A stretch of 64,000 nucleotides of DNA from Acinetobacter calcoaceticus ANC 3811 (lineage in GTDB: Bacteria; Pseudomonadota; Gammaproteobacteria; Pseudomonadales; Moraxellaceae), in the NCBI RefSeq assembly GCF_000399665.1, contig NZ_KB976986.1:817131-881130 (forward strand). Reading direction: 5' to 3'. The position numbers were made by a program, and so were the translations under genes. The notes under the pieces were generated by a model, which was given only the letters and a program-made list of their open reading frames with translations, did no database searches and was not told the origin of the DNA. Shown in pieces: positions 25,948 through 39,850 of this stretch; the first letter of the stretch is position 1, and each line of letters starts with the position of its first letter.

Positions 25948-25978
25948 ACCTGATCGGCAACCCCGATCAGGTTTTTTT
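25948..25978 (+). terminator. Attenuator terminator of the aroG leader
   Basis: ACCTGATCGG and CCGATCAGGT form a perfect 10-bp stem with loop CAACC, followed by seven T residues. Upstream segments compete: GTTGCC (25929-25934) can pair with GGCAAC (25956-25961) in the terminator, or through TTGCCC with GGGC (25917-25920), so termination can be switched. Confidence 0.88.
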
Positions 25979-26011
25979 ATGCTTTATCTTTTTTGAATCG
26001 AGGAACTTAAA

Positions 26012-26104
26012 ATGAACAACATGACTTATTCATACTTTAGCAACTTTTATTGGTTTTACTTTTGCTTACCTTTACCAACGAATAGATCCAAAACGCTCAA
26101 ATAA
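26012..26104 (+). CDS. Aromatic amino acid leader peptide 2
   Basis: A 30-residue peptide that starts MNNMTYSYFSNFYWFYFC and ends with a Pro-containing, basic tail. Nine of the twelve residues 6-17 are aromatic (four Phe, four Tyr, one Trp). The ribosome site GAGGA lies 7 bases before the ATG, better than that of the first leader peptide. The stop codon is 40 bases before the DAHP synthase start. No T-tract terminator follows; a 6-bp hairpin (26111-26131) stands directly before the synthase ribosome site, so control may be at translation. Composition and ribosome site argue strongly against chance. Confidence 0.75.
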   Translation: MNNMTYSYFSNFYWFYFCLPLPTNRSKTLK

Positions 26105-26110
26105 ATGATC

Positions 26111-26131
26111 GGACTGAATAGATTGCAGTCC
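26111..26131 (+). promoter_or_regulatory. Hairpin before the aroG ribosome site
   Basis: GGACTG pairs with CAGTCC around AATAGATTG. The ribosome site AAGGA starts one base after it, and leader peptide 2 ends 6 bases before it. Confidence 0.5.
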
Positions 26132-26144
26132 CAAGGAAAGACCA

Positions 26145-27200
26145 ATGAATGCCCTAAATACTTTATTGACACAAAGCAATACAAAAGAAACACCAGTTAG
26201 TTTACCTCTCCAGTTAAAAGCAAAATATCCGCTTGCACACTCTTTCGTGCGTCAAATTGCCGAACATCGCCAAACTATTCAAAATATTCTTATCGGCAAA
26301 GATCCTCGGTTAATGGTAATTACAGGGCCTTGTTCAATTCATGATCCGGTTGCAGTACTTGAATACGCTGAAAGATTGCAAAAATTACAAGAAAAAGTAA
26401 AAGATCAGATTTTTATCGTGATGCGTGCATACATTGAAAAACCTCGTACAACCGTGGGTTGGAAAGGTTTCATGTACGATCCAAATTTAGATGGTTCATC
26501 AAATTTACAACTTGGTTTAGAAAAGTCTCGTGAACTTTACCTGCAAATTATTCAAAAGGGTTTACCAATCGCGAGTGAAATTTTAAGTCCAATGGCGACT
26601 GGTTATTTTGATGATTTATTGGCTTGGGGCGCAATTGGTGCTCGTACAAGTGAGTCTCAGATTCACCGTGAAATCTCAAGCCACATGCCATACAGCATTG
26701 GTTTTAAGAATGGTACAGATGGTTCAATTCAGATTGCATTAGATGCAATCCAGTCAGCACAAAATGAGCATCAATTTTTAGGAATGAATCAACAAGGTTT
26801 GCCTTCAGTGATTCAGAGCGCTGGCAATCCATTACCACATTTGATTTTGCGCGGAGCAAATCATGGGCCAAATTACGATTTAGCTTCAATTCAGGCTATA
26901 CGAGAAAAGCACAAACAAAATCTTCCGGCATTAGTTATTGACTGTAGTCATGGCAATAGCAGTAAAGATCCGTTGCGTCAGCCAGAAGTTTTACAGCAAA
27001 TCGTTGCTGAACGTTTAAAAACCCAAGTAAAGGGTGTCATGATTGAAAGTCATTTGGTTGATGGTAGCCAAAAGATTTCTTGTGATATGACTTACGGGCA
27101 GTCAGTAACTGATGGTTGTTTAGGATGGGAAAAAACAGAGCAACTTTTATTAAGTGTTTCTGAGCAATTAAAAGTGAAAGAGTTAGCTCATTCTGCTTAA
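26145..27200 (+). CDS. aroG: DAHP synthase (class I), first enzyme of the shikimate pathway
   Basis: This enzyme joins phosphoenolpyruvate and erythrose 4-phosphate to DAHP. The 351-residue protein has the type Ia features: LMVITGPCSIHDPVAVLEYAERL, MRAYIEKPRTTVGWKG, WGAIGARTSESQIHRE and VIDCSHGNSSKDP. The N-terminal 50 residues are those of feedback-regulated enzymes of the AroF/G/H type; which amino acid inhibits cannot be read safely. Expression seems controlled by the long upstream leader with two aromatic leader peptides. A bidirectional terminator follows. The gene letter (G rather than F or H) is by convention. Confidence 0.93.
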   Translation: MNALNTLLTQSNTKETPVSLPLQLKAKYPLAHSFVRQIAEHRQTIQNILIGKDPRLMVITGPCSIHDPVAVLEYAERLQKLQEKVKDQIFIVMRAYIEKPRTTVGWKGFMYDPNLDGSSNLQLGLEKSRELYLQIIQKGLPIASEILSPMATGYFDDLLAWGAIGARTSESQIHREISSHMPYSIGFKNGTDGSIQIALDAIQSAQNEHQFLGMNQQGLPSVIQSAGNPLPHLILRGANHGPNYDLASIQAIREKHKQNLPALVIDCSHGNSSKDPLRQPEVLQQIVAERLKTQVKGVMIESHLVDGSQKISCDMTYGQSVTDGCLGWEKTEQLLLSVSEQLKVKELAHSA

Positions 27201-27213
27201 TCATTTGTCGGTT

Positions 27214-27245
27214 AAAAAAGGGATCTACGAATAGATCCCTTTTTT
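27214..27245. terminator. Bidirectional terminator after aroG
   Basis: A perfect 14-bp stem (AAAAAAGGGATCTA and complement) with loop CGAA lies between the convergent aroG and hydrolase genes. Its A and T runs suit both directions. Confidence 0.92.
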
Positions 27246-28162
27246 TAAGACGCATGTTTTATTTCTGATAAGAATGTAGTGATTTCGTGCCCAAATTTTT
27301 TCGGCTCGGTTAATAACGGTGTATGGCCTGAGCGTTCAAAATATATAGCTTTTGCATGTTTAATACTATGTGCAATGAGTGTCTGTCCAGTTTCTGGATA
27401 AAGCGTCGAGTTGCGACCAATAAAGAAGGTTGTTGGGCATTGTAATTGTTGAATGGCTTCACGATAATCTTCATTGTGATAAAGATAATTTTCGACATAC
27501 CAAAATAAATAATCTAAACGTTGAATTGGTAATAAATATTTTTGTAGAAAAGGCTGTTTGAGCGCTGTTTTAAAAACTAAAGGACTAAAGGGATTGCTGC
27601 TTTGTAACTCAATAAAATCTACCCAAAGACGAACCAGTTCTTGTCGATCTGGAAGCGCTAATTCATAAAGATATTTAGCATTTTTATGCTGTGATAATAA
27701 TTGATAGATATCATTTAATAATTGTTTGAACTGGGGATGTAGAGGGCCAAATAGACCATATTCCCATGTTGAATCGACAGATATTTTTGGTGTTTGATCG
27801 ATATGCAAATAGGCTTTTAACTGCTGAGCCAAATGAGCATGTTTCATACCATGCATGGCTGTCGTGGCACCCATTGAATAACCCATCAAGATAAAGTTAT
27901 CGAGTTTTAATTGTTCTATTAAATGGGCGACATCTTGCCAGTGGCTAGAAATTGCATCTTGTTCAGGGATTGCACAGTTCTTTGAACCCCCAAAACCACG
28001 CCAGTCAGGAATAATAAACTCATATTCTTTACGGTTTGCATAAATAAAAGGGAGCCATTGCCAGCTTTGCATGCCAAGACCAGATAAAACCAAAACTGGT
28101 TCACCACGACCAACACGACGTACAAATAAATTTTCCCGATCGGGCATGGTGTAATATGGCAT
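27245..28162 (-). CDS. Alpha/beta-hydrolase
   Basis: A 305-residue alpha/beta-hydrolase. The oxyanion region is VLVLSGLGMQSWQW, the nucleophile elbow GYSMGATTAM carries the catalytic Ser, and a late SGHTPLLTEP gives the His. An acid residue is likely in FFIGRNSTLYPE. The substrate is unknown; esterase, lipase or C-C hydrolase are possible. The gene follows a PadR regulator by only 2 bases on the minus strand, so both are in one transcript. Confidence 0.85.
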   Translation of the reverse strand: MPYYTMPDRENLFVRRVGRGEPVLVLSGLGMQSWQWLPFIYANRKEYEFIIPDWRGFGGSKNCAIPEQDAISSHWQDVAHLIEQLKLDNFILMGYSMGATTAMHGMKHAHLAQQLKAYLHIDQTPKISVDSTWEYGLFGPLHPQFKQLLNDIYQLLSQHKNAKYLYELALPDRQELVRLWVDFIELQSSNPFSPLVFKTALKQPFLQKYLLPIQRLDYLFWYVENYLYHNEDYREAIQQLQCPTTFFIGRNSTLYPETGQTLIAHSIKHAKAIYFERSGHTPLLTEPKKFGHEITTFLSEIKHAS

Positions 28163-28164
28163 GA

Positions 28165-28725
28165 CTATTCTCCGACTACGCTATCTTGAGCAAAGCGTTT
28201 TAATTGAGGGATGACTTGTTCCAACCATTTAATCCATTCACTTTCCATCGTAATCCCAAGTTCTAAGATCATTTTGTGAATGTATAACACACGGTTATCT
28301 AGATCATCGTTGTCTTTAAAATCCTTATCATAAATACTTTGATAAAGTTTCAGTTTCTCTTGATGTAAACCAAGATGTCTTAACAGCTCAGGTAATATCT
28401 GATTATTGCTCAATTGTGCTTCAGCACGCAATCTAACCATTAAATCATCACGAAGCTGTGCAGGTTCACTTTGTTGAGTCATCCATGAAGCTAGCTCGAT
28501 ACGCCCCAGTTGTTCAACTTGATAAGTCTTTTTTCGACTATTTTCCATTTCATTTTCTAACGTTGAGACCCAACCTTTTTTGAGCATGTGGTTGAGTTCA
28601 CGATAAATTTGCTGATGGGTAGCATTCCAGAAAAAACCGATTGAACGATCAAACCGGCGGGCAAGTTCGAACCCTGTACTTGGTCGTTCAAGCAAACTGG
28701 TTAATAAAACGTGAGGAAGTGACAT
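28165..28725 (-). CDS. PadR family transcriptional regulator
   Basis: This 186-residue regulator has an N-terminal winged helix of PadR type (LPHVLLTSLLERPSTGFELARRFDRSIGFFWNATHQQIYRELNHMLKKGWV) and a C-terminal helical dimerisation domain (PadR_C, about 95-180). It is divergent from the reductase gene; two palindromes ATGCAAC..GTTGCAT between them are its likely operators, one near its own start. I start at the ATG that gives MSLPHVLL, as the 18-residue longer frame is atypical. The ligand is unknown. Confidence 0.88.
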   Translation of the reverse strand: MSLPHVLLTSLLERPSTGFELARRFDRSIGFFWNATHQQIYRELNHMLKKGWVSTLENEMENSRKKTYQVEQLGRIELASWMTQQSEPAQLRDDLMVRLRAEAQLSNNQILPELLRHLGLHQEKLKLYQSIYDKDFKDNDDLDNRVLYIHKMILELGITMESEWIKWLEQVIPQLKRFAQDSVVGE

Positions 28726-28770
28726 GGCAATCCGGTTTGTAAGCAAAAGTAAAGTGTGACTGATGAGATT

Positions 28771-28786
28771 ATGCAACATGTTGCAT
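28771..28786. promoter_or_regulatory. Palindromic operator 1 (PadR)
   Basis: ATGCAACATGTTGCAT is a perfect 16-bp palindrome, 46 bases before the PadR start codon. A second copy lies 42 bases away (centre to centre), four helical turns. Confidence 0.7.
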
Positions 28787-28788
28787 AA

Positions 28789-30885
<2,097 letters not shown>

Positions 30886-30892
30886 ATTTTGT

Positions 30893-30919
30893 GGGGCATT
30901 TCTTGATATGGAATGCCCC
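30893..30919 (+). other. Intercistronic hairpin
   Basis: GGGGCATTTC pairs with GGAATGCCCC (one G-T pair) around TTGATAT. It lies 7 bases after the reductase stop and lacks a strong T tract, so it may stabilise the upstream message or attenuate downstream expression. Confidence 0.5.
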
Positions 30920-30954
30920 TTACTTCATTGATTAAATTACAGGATAAAATAACA

Positions 30955-31362
30955 ATGACACTTGAAACAACAAAACAGTCTTTAGAAAAATGGCATCACA
31001 TGATTCAGGCAGGTAACTTGTCTGATCTAAATGATTTACTGGCAGATGACGTAGTTTTTCGTTCACCAGTTGCCTATAAACCGTATGAAGGAAAGCAGGT
31101 CGTTTTCTTCATTCTTACCAATGTCATTCAAGTGTTCGAAAACTTTACTTATCATCGTGAGTTTTATACTGAAGATGGCGAGAATGTAGTGCTTGAGTTC
31201 AGCGCTAATGTCAGTGGCAAGTCATTAAAAGGTATTGATATGATTCGTTTTAATGAACAAGGCAAAATTATTGATTTTGAAGTAATGATTCGTCCTATGA
31301 GTGGCTTAGCAGCATTGGCTGAACAAATGGGTATAAGAATTGCCAAGTTTCAACCACAATAA
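30955..31362 (+). CDS. NTF2-like (SnoaL-type) fold protein
   Basis: A 135-residue protein of the NTF2-like superfamily: N-terminal helix (SLEKWHHMIQAGNLSDLNDLLADDVVFRSPV), then the curved beta sheet (FTYHREFYTEDGENVVLEFSANVSGKSLKGIDMIRFNEQGKIIDFEVMIRP). Such small proteins are isomerases, hydratases or binding proteins; the C-terminal DFEVMIRP is common in the SnoaL-like group. No signal peptide. It follows the FadH-like gene and an intercistronic hairpin. AGGA stands 10 bases before the ATG. Confidence 0.8.
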   Translation: MTLETTKQSLEKWHHMIQAGNLSDLNDLLADDVVFRSPVAYKPYEGKQVVFFILTNVIQVFENFTYHREFYTEDGENVVLEFSANVSGKSLKGIDMIRFNEQGKIIDFEVMIRPMSGLAALAEQMGIRIAKFQPQ

Positions 31363-31369
31363 TTTTAGT

Positions 31370-31383
31370 AAATAGCCTAAGTA
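31370..31383 (+). repeat. Intergenic motif AAATAGCCTAAG(C/T)A, copy 2
   Basis: The sequence reads AAATAGCCTAAGTA. It begins 7 bases after the NTF2-like gene and ends 17 bases before the next start codon. Confidence 0.6.
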
Positions 31384-31400
31384 AGATAGAGACTAATAGA

Positions 31401-32117
31401 ATGTGGTTAAAACTTTCAACTTTAGCATTGTTACCTGTACTTTTTGTGCAGGGAACAAAGGTTCGTAAGAATATACCACGCTTGCTAGAAGCCAGTGGTG
31501 AAAGAGAAGGCATGGTTGGCAAGGGCAGACCATTGTCTCTGCTTATTTTAGGAGACTCTGCTGCAGCGGGAGTTGGTGTTGAAACACAACAAGATGCTTT
31601 ATCTGGCGCAATTATTGCTGAGTTACAAGATCAATATTTGATAAGTTGGAAGCTTCACGCAAAAACAGGTGATACTACTAAGCAGGTTTTTCAAGCTTTA
31701 CAGCATTTAGAACGGCAAAATTATGATGTTGTTGTTACGTCTATTGGCGTTAATGATGTGACAAAATTAACGTCAGCAAATTCATGGATAAAACAACAAA
31801 AGCAATTATTTGAATATATACAAGCACGTTTTCAGCCTAAACTCATTATTGTTTCAGGTGTTCCGCCCATGCAACATTTTCCAGCTTTACCCAATCCATT
31901 GGCTTGGTTGTTTGGAAAATATGCGGAGCAAATGAATCAAGTATTATATAAATGGGTAGAAGCACAAAACCAATTTAGATTCATTCAATATGATATTGAA
32001 AGTTTTCAAGCGTTGAATCTGCCTATGGCAAGTGATGGCTTTCATCCGAGCAAAGAAATTTATGCAATTTGGGGACAGCAGGTTGCAGCATTAGTGCGGC
32101 AATCATTTAACTCATAA
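31401..32117 (+). CDS. SGNH/GDSL hydrolase
   Basis: A 238-residue esterase-like protein of the SGNH family. Block I is LLILGDSAAAGVGVE (Ser of GDS), block III TSIGVNDVT (Asn), and block V DGFHPSKEIYAIWG (Asp and His), so the catalytic set is complete. An N-terminal hydrophobic stretch (WLKLSTLALLPVLFVQGTKV) may be a signal anchor, which would place the enzyme outside the cytoplasm. It is the third gene of the accessory plus-strand cluster; another hydrolase follows after 13 bases. Confidence 0.87.
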   Translation: MWLKLSTLALLPVLFVQGTKVRKNIPRLLEASGEREGMVGKGRPLSLLILGDSAAAGVGVETQQDALSGAIIAELQDQYLISWKLHAKTGDTTKQVFQALQHLERQNYDVVVTSIGVNDVTKLTSANSWIKQQKQLFEYIQARFQPKLIIVSGVPPMQHFPALPNPLAWLFGKYAEQMNQVLYKWVEAQNQFRFIQYDIESFQALNLPMASDGFHPSKEIYAIWGQQVAALVRQSFNS

Positions 32118-32130
32118 TCAGAGGTCGTGA

Positions 32131-33231
32131 TTGGATATGGGCATATCTACTTTAAATAAAATTAAAGCTTTCGGTTCGGAATTGTTTGACTCAGTACTCG
32201 GTGCTGAACAGCCAAAAGTCTATTATGACCCACAAGGGAAAATTAAAGATGTTTTGGATAAGTTGCCCCAACTTAAGCAGAAATATCGTCCTACGCCATG
32301 GTTAACTAACAATCATGTTCATCTTTTATATTTCGATATTATTAGAAAAAAAACCATCAAGCTTGAATATGACCGTATTGACCAGCTCAGCATGAAAGAT
32401 GGTGGCGTAACTGCAATTGCATGGTATGGCTCTAATCTTCCGGAAGATACTCCTACAGTTGTTATCATGCACACCATTACAGGGACACCTGAAAGTATGC
32501 GTGAATTAGTGAGAGATATTCATCAATATACGGGATGGAGAATAGCACTATGCTTACGCCGTGGGCATGCGGGCTTACCTATGCCTGTACCACAGATTTC
32601 TCTTTTTGGGTCAACCAGTGATCTTAAAGAACAGCTCACACATATTCAAAGTTTGTTTCCTGAATCAGATTTGTACGCTGTCGGTTCCTCTGCTGGCACA
32701 GGATTATTAGTTCGTTATTTGGGTGAGCAAGGCACTGATACACCATTTAAAGCTGCTTTTGCAATGTGTCCAGGCTACAACACAGAGATTGGGTTTAAAA
32801 ATGTTCACCCGTTTTATAGCAAAATGATGACTAAAAAGTTGTTCAAATATTTTATTCATCCTTATCAAAGTACATGGAAGCAGGTTGCTTCTTTAGAAAA
32901 AGTTCTTGCAACGACGAGTCTTGAAGAGTTTGAAAAAGAATACTTTGAAATGGCAGGCTTTCAGGACTATCAAAGTTATTGTCAGGCAATTAATCCAATT
33001 TATGTATTTGAAAATGTCAAAATTCCATTAATGATTCTTAATGCTGAAGATGATCCAGTATGTTCTATTAAAAATTTAGAGCCGTATAAAGAAACTATTC
33101 AGCAAATGAGTAATATTGCAGTGGTAACCACTAAAAAGGGAAGTCATTGTGGTTTTTATGAAGGTTGGAAAAGTACTTCATGGGCAGCCAAATTAATATC
33201 GAATTATTTTATGGTTGACCATAAAAAGTAA
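32131..33231 (+). CDS. YheT-like alpha/beta-hydrolase
   Basis: A 366-residue hydrolase of the AB_hydrolase_4/YheT group. After an N-terminal region it has TVVIMHTITGTPESMRELV, the nucleophile elbow AVGSSAGTGLLVRYLG (catalytic Ser), LMILNAEDDPVCS (acid) and KKGSHCGFYEGW (His). The family acts on lipid or short-chain esters; the exact substrate is unknown. GAGG is 6 bases before a TTG start and 12 before an ATG two codons later, so either start is possible. A bidirectional terminator follows. Confidence 0.83.
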   Translation: MDMGISTLNKIKAFGSELFDSVLGAEQPKVYYDPQGKIKDVLDKLPQLKQKYRPTPWLTNNHVHLLYFDIIRKKTIKLEYDRIDQLSMKDGGVTAIAWYGSNLPEDTPTVVIMHTITGTPESMRELVRDIHQYTGWRIALCLRRGHAGLPMPVPQISLFGSTSDLKEQLTHIQSLFPESDLYAVGSSAGTGLLVRYLGEQGTDTPFKAAFAMCPGYNTEIGFKNVHPFYSKMMTKKLFKYFIHPYQSTWKQVASLEKVLATTSLEEFEKEYFEMAGFQDYQSYCQAINPIYVFENVKIPLMILNAEDDPVCSIKNLEPYKETIQQMSNIAVVTTKKGSHCGFYEGWKSTSWAAKLISNYFMVDHKK

Positions 33232-33253
33232 TGGTATTGCCGTAATTGATTAA

Positions 33254-33282
33254 ATAAAGCCCATTCAATAGATGGGCTTTAT
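33254..33282. terminator. Bidirectional terminator after the YheT-like gene
   Basis: ATAAAGCCCAT pairs with ATGGGCTTTAT around a 7-base loop, between convergent genes. Confidence 0.8.
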
Positions 33283-33294
33283 GACTTGATTAGG

Positions 33295-34140
33295 TCAGGA
33301 TAAAAGTAATTTTGAATTTTTTAGTCCAATTTTGATTTTAGTGCTGGCAACGAGGTCTTTTTCGTCAGTTTGGTTGGGATGAAAATCAAAGCGATAATAG
33401 TCAAAAAATTTCGGAGTTAAGACTCTATATTGTGTTGCTGCAAAACCAAGAAACTTACGCCAAGATTTAAAATTAAGAAGTTGGCGATCCCGTTTCATAA
33501 GAACGAATTGATAAGATGTTGAAAAGCCGGTAATTAAAAATAAACTTAAAGTGAAAACAGTGATACGTGGGAGATATGCACTCAGTCCATTTCCATATAA
33601 GTGTTCATAGAGATCAAAGGCCACAGCTTTATGTTCAGTTTCTTCAATACTGTGCCATAACCATAAATTACGAATAGTTGAGTCAGTCATTAGTTCATTA
33701 ATAGACTGCATCATGCTAACCACAAGTACTGCTGTGTAGTGTTCAAGACCGACCGTTACAAGCAGGTTCCATTTTTTACTAAAAACTTTTTCAATACTCT
33801 TTAAAACAAGACCCGTTACTTTTTCTAAAGATTCGGGATCTAAGCCATGTTGTTGGGCACTCACATGAAAAGCATGATGTTCTTTAGAATGCATTGCTTC
33901 TTGGCCAATAAAAGCACTGATTTCGCGATCTAGAAGTTCATTTGACTTTGCTTTGGCACGTAATGCTCGAACTGAACGAACAAAATATGATTCACCTTCA
34001 GGAAACAATGTAGATAAACCTGTAAAATAATGTGTAAAAGTGGGTTCGTTATTACACCAATAGCGAGGTACATTTTCAAAATTATAGTCCATACGACGGA
34101 CTGGAAATGAGGCAGGTACTCGATTTGATACAGTATTCAT
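33295..34140 (-). CDS. Predicted metal-dependent hydrolase (COG3687 type)
   Basis: This 281-residue protein belongs to the COG3687 family of predicted metal-dependent hydrolases. It has a helical bundle with acid and His residues suited to a di-metal site: EISAFIGQEAMHSKEHHAFH, GLEHYTAVLV and WHSIEETEHKAVAFDLYEH. A membrane-like stretch (YLPRITVFTLSLFLITGF) lies near residue 195-215. The reaction is unknown; the E..H pattern resembles ferritin-like di-iron proteins. I start at ATG with GGAG 6 bases upstream rather than at an in-frame TTG. It lies convergent to the cluster and may share its job. Confidence 0.78.
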   Translation of the reverse strand: MNTVSNRVPASFPVRRMDYNFENVPRYWCNNEPTFTHYFTGLSTLFPEGESYFVRSVRALRAKAKSNELLDREISAFIGQEAMHSKEHHAFHVSAQQHGLDPESLEKVTGLVLKSIEKVFSKKWNLLVTVGLEHYTAVLVVSMMQSINELMTDSTIRNLWLWHSIEETEHKAVAFDLYEHLYGNGLSAYLPRITVFTLSLFLITGFSTSYQFVLMKRDRQLLNFKSWRKFLGFAATQYRVLTPKFFDYYRFDFHPNQTDEKDLVASTKIKIGLKNSKLLLS

Positions 34141-34342
34141 TTTAAGCTCCAATCTTCTTTTAATTAAAGTTCCAAAAAGGAACTTGATAAAAAATTACAT
34201 CTCAGAATATGGAACGTCAATGCTTTTCTAGATGAGAGAAGGAGATTGTCCTAAATTGATATCTAGGAAAACTTTAAAGACAAATTGGAATAAGAAAAGT
34301 AAGACTGATTATTGAATTGATAGTTTTAATAATATTTGAAAA

Positions 34343-34368
34343 GCCCAAATCAACTGTTCAATTTGGGC
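34343..34368 (-). terminator. Terminator of the Pro/Lys-rich lipoprotein gene
   Basis: On the minus strand GCCCAAAT and ATTTGGGC close a 10-base loop and run into TTTT. It lies 16 bases after the stop codon. Confidence 0.75.
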
Positions 34369-34384
34369 ATATTCGTACGAGAAC

Positions 34385-34858
34385 TTAGTTTTTAAGCGCT
34401 GGTGTAGCAGCAGCAATTGCAGCGGCAACAGCATCATCTTCAGTTTGAGATGGTTCTGCTGGCTTAGCTGGTTTTGACTGAGCTTTTTCAGGCTTAGGTT
34501 CTGCTTTTGGCTCAGCTTTAGGTTCTGGCTTAGGCTTCGGCTCTGCTTTAGGTTGTTCAGAAACAGTTGTTTGTGAATTTTGCTCAGAATGGGCAGGGCG
34601 AGTTTCACTACGAATTACAGTTGTAGTATTCGCAGTTTCCTCATGATGAACTTCAACTTGCGTTGGTTCCTGAGTTTGAGCTTCTTCAGTTTTAACACTT
34701 TCTAAAGACTCAAATTTTGCAGGTTCAGCAGGCTTAGGTTCTGAAACAGCAGTTTCAACCTTTTCTTGCTCTTCTTCAGGTGTTTCTTTTTTGACGCATG
34801 CGGTTAACAATAGTCCAGCCGCAATTGCAGCGCAGATTAAAAGTTTTTTATTTGCCAT
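34385..34858 (-). CDS. Lipoprotein with Pro/Lys/Glu repeats
   Basis: A 157-residue lipoprotein: signal with lipobox LLTAC (Cys about residue 21), then a long disordered region rich in Glu, Pro and Lys. Residues about 105-130 hold a PKPEPKAEPKAE-type repeat, similar to the rigid linkers of TonB and other envelope-spanning proteins. There is no folded domain that I can name. It may act as an envelope spacer. The ATG giving MANKKLL is preferred to one five codons upstream. It is divergent from pyrG. Confidence 0.65.
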   Translation of the reverse strand: MANKKLLICAAIAAGLLLTACVKKETPEEEQEKVETAVSEPKPAEPAKFESLESVKTEEAQTQEPTQVEVHHEETANTTTVIRSETRPAHSEQNSQTTVSEQPKAEPKPKPEPKAEPKAEPKPEKAQSKPAKPAEPSQTEDDAVAAAIAAATPALKN

Positions 34859-34954
34859 TGCCCTAAACAACATTTAATTGAGGAGCTCGCATTATAACAG
34901 CAAAAGAGAATGAAAAAATCATGTGAGATTGACCTAATTTTTTATTAAAAATGC

Positions 34955-34963
34955 TGATAGAAT
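34955..34963 (+). promoter_or_regulatory. Extended -10 promoter candidate for pyrG
   Basis: TGATAGAAT is an extended -10 (TGn plus TAGAAT) about 120 bases before the pyrG ATG. A second candidate, TTGACT at 34999 with TACAGT at 35024, lies closer but has a 19-base spacer. Confidence 0.4.
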
Positions 34964-35015
34964 AGCCAGTTGTTTAATGATCTTTGAATTGGTGCGGTTT
35001 GACTTTGCTTTATAG

Positions 35016-36719
<1,704 letters not shown>

Positions 36720-36749
36720 TGCGATTTTAAATAAACTGGGAAAGTTTAA

Positions 36750-38958
<2,209 letters not shown>

Positions 38959-38997
38959 TCTTTAAATAAAAAGTTAAAATTAGTTTTTTAACATTTT

Positions 38998-39041
38998 AAG
39001 GTGCTATTTCTCTCTTTTAATGGGAAATAGCACCTTTTTTA
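38998..39041 (+). terminator. Terminator of eno
   Basis: AAGGTGCTATTTC pairs with GAAATAGCACCTT around a 13-base loop and is followed by a T6 run. Confidence 0.9.
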
Positions 39042-39172
39042 ATTTATAAAAATAAGTTGGTTTTTCATTTTCTATTACTTCTTTTATTAAATCTCAAAAA
39101 TGCAAAATTCTATCTGTTACAGTTTTTTGCAAAAAGCTAATATCTGATATTTATAATACTCAATTGTTTTTA

Positions 39173-39850
39173 TTATCCTAGACGACGGGTTTTTAACGAC
39201 TTAGCCCAACTATGGTGTTTGCAACGAGAACACTCTTGATCGAGTGTATTTAGAATTTTAGTTTCGCCACATTTCATACATGAATAAAAAGTATTGATTT
39301 TAAGTACGTCAGCTTTGCAATAAGCATCAGGGAATAGGGGGAGTCCCCATTGTACCTCTTCATCTTCATAGTACAATAAACTGAGGATGCCATCAGACTC
39401 TAATAAAGCTGTTCTCACTTGGCCCAAATGTTCAACATTTTGTTGGCGCATCTCTGAGAAAAACTCATCATGTGAATAGGATTGTTTTTGGAAATCTTTG
39501 TAGACTAAAAGTCCATCTTTAACCACGCAGAGAGCCTTTCCTTCTAATAGATCTTCAATTTTTTTATGCTTCACCATCGCCCAAGTTACAAGACGATAGA
39601 GAAAAAGAATAACAATAAAAGCGACTAAAGCATGCGCGATAGGTAAGTCCTTGGTAAACATGGGGTCACCAGCAGCAGAACCTAAACATAAAATAATTGC
39701 GAGTTCAAAAAGGGAAAGTTGGCGAATACCTCGTTTACCTGATAGTCTTAAAAAACTAATAATAATGATAAACATGACGAAACATCGAACCAAAATTTCT
39801 AGAACGAAGGTCCAGGTCGTGTCACCTATGAAAATATTAAAAAAATCCAT
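39173..39850 (-). CDS. DUF421 (YetF-like) membrane protein with zinc ribbon
   Basis: A 225-residue protein with three N-terminal membrane helices (about 15-35, 45-62, 68-88) and the DUF421 core (FLRLSGKRGIRQLSLFELAIILCLGSAAGDPM, GKALCVVKDGLLVYKDFQKQ). The C-terminus adds a treble- or ribbon-type zinc site, CMKCGE...CSRCKHHSW, which is not part of the usual YetF. Function unknown. It is on the opposite strand to its neighbours, within a core block that is uninterrupted in related bacteria, which suggests insertion. Confidence 0.82.
   Translation of the reverse strand: MDFFNIFIGDTTWTFVLEILVRCFVMFIIIISFLRLSGKRGIRQLSLFELAIILCLGSAAGDPMFTKDLPIAHALVAFIVILFLYRLVTWAMVKHKKIEDLLEGKALCVVKDGLLVYKDFQKQSYSHDEFFSEMRQQNVEHLGQVRTALLESDGILSLLYYEDEEVQWGLPLFPDAYCKADVLKINTFYSCMKCGETKILNTLDQECSRCKHHSWAKSLKTRRLG

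Noticed and set aside
25901..25980. Riboswitch (TPP or similar) before aroG
   Set aside because: No conserved riboswitch core is seen; leader peptides with aromatic codons and the terminator explain the region better.
34309..34608. Leu/Lys/Gln-rich reading frame on the minus strand
   Set aside because: It is the shifted reading of the Pro/Lys/Glu repeat of the lipoprotein gene.
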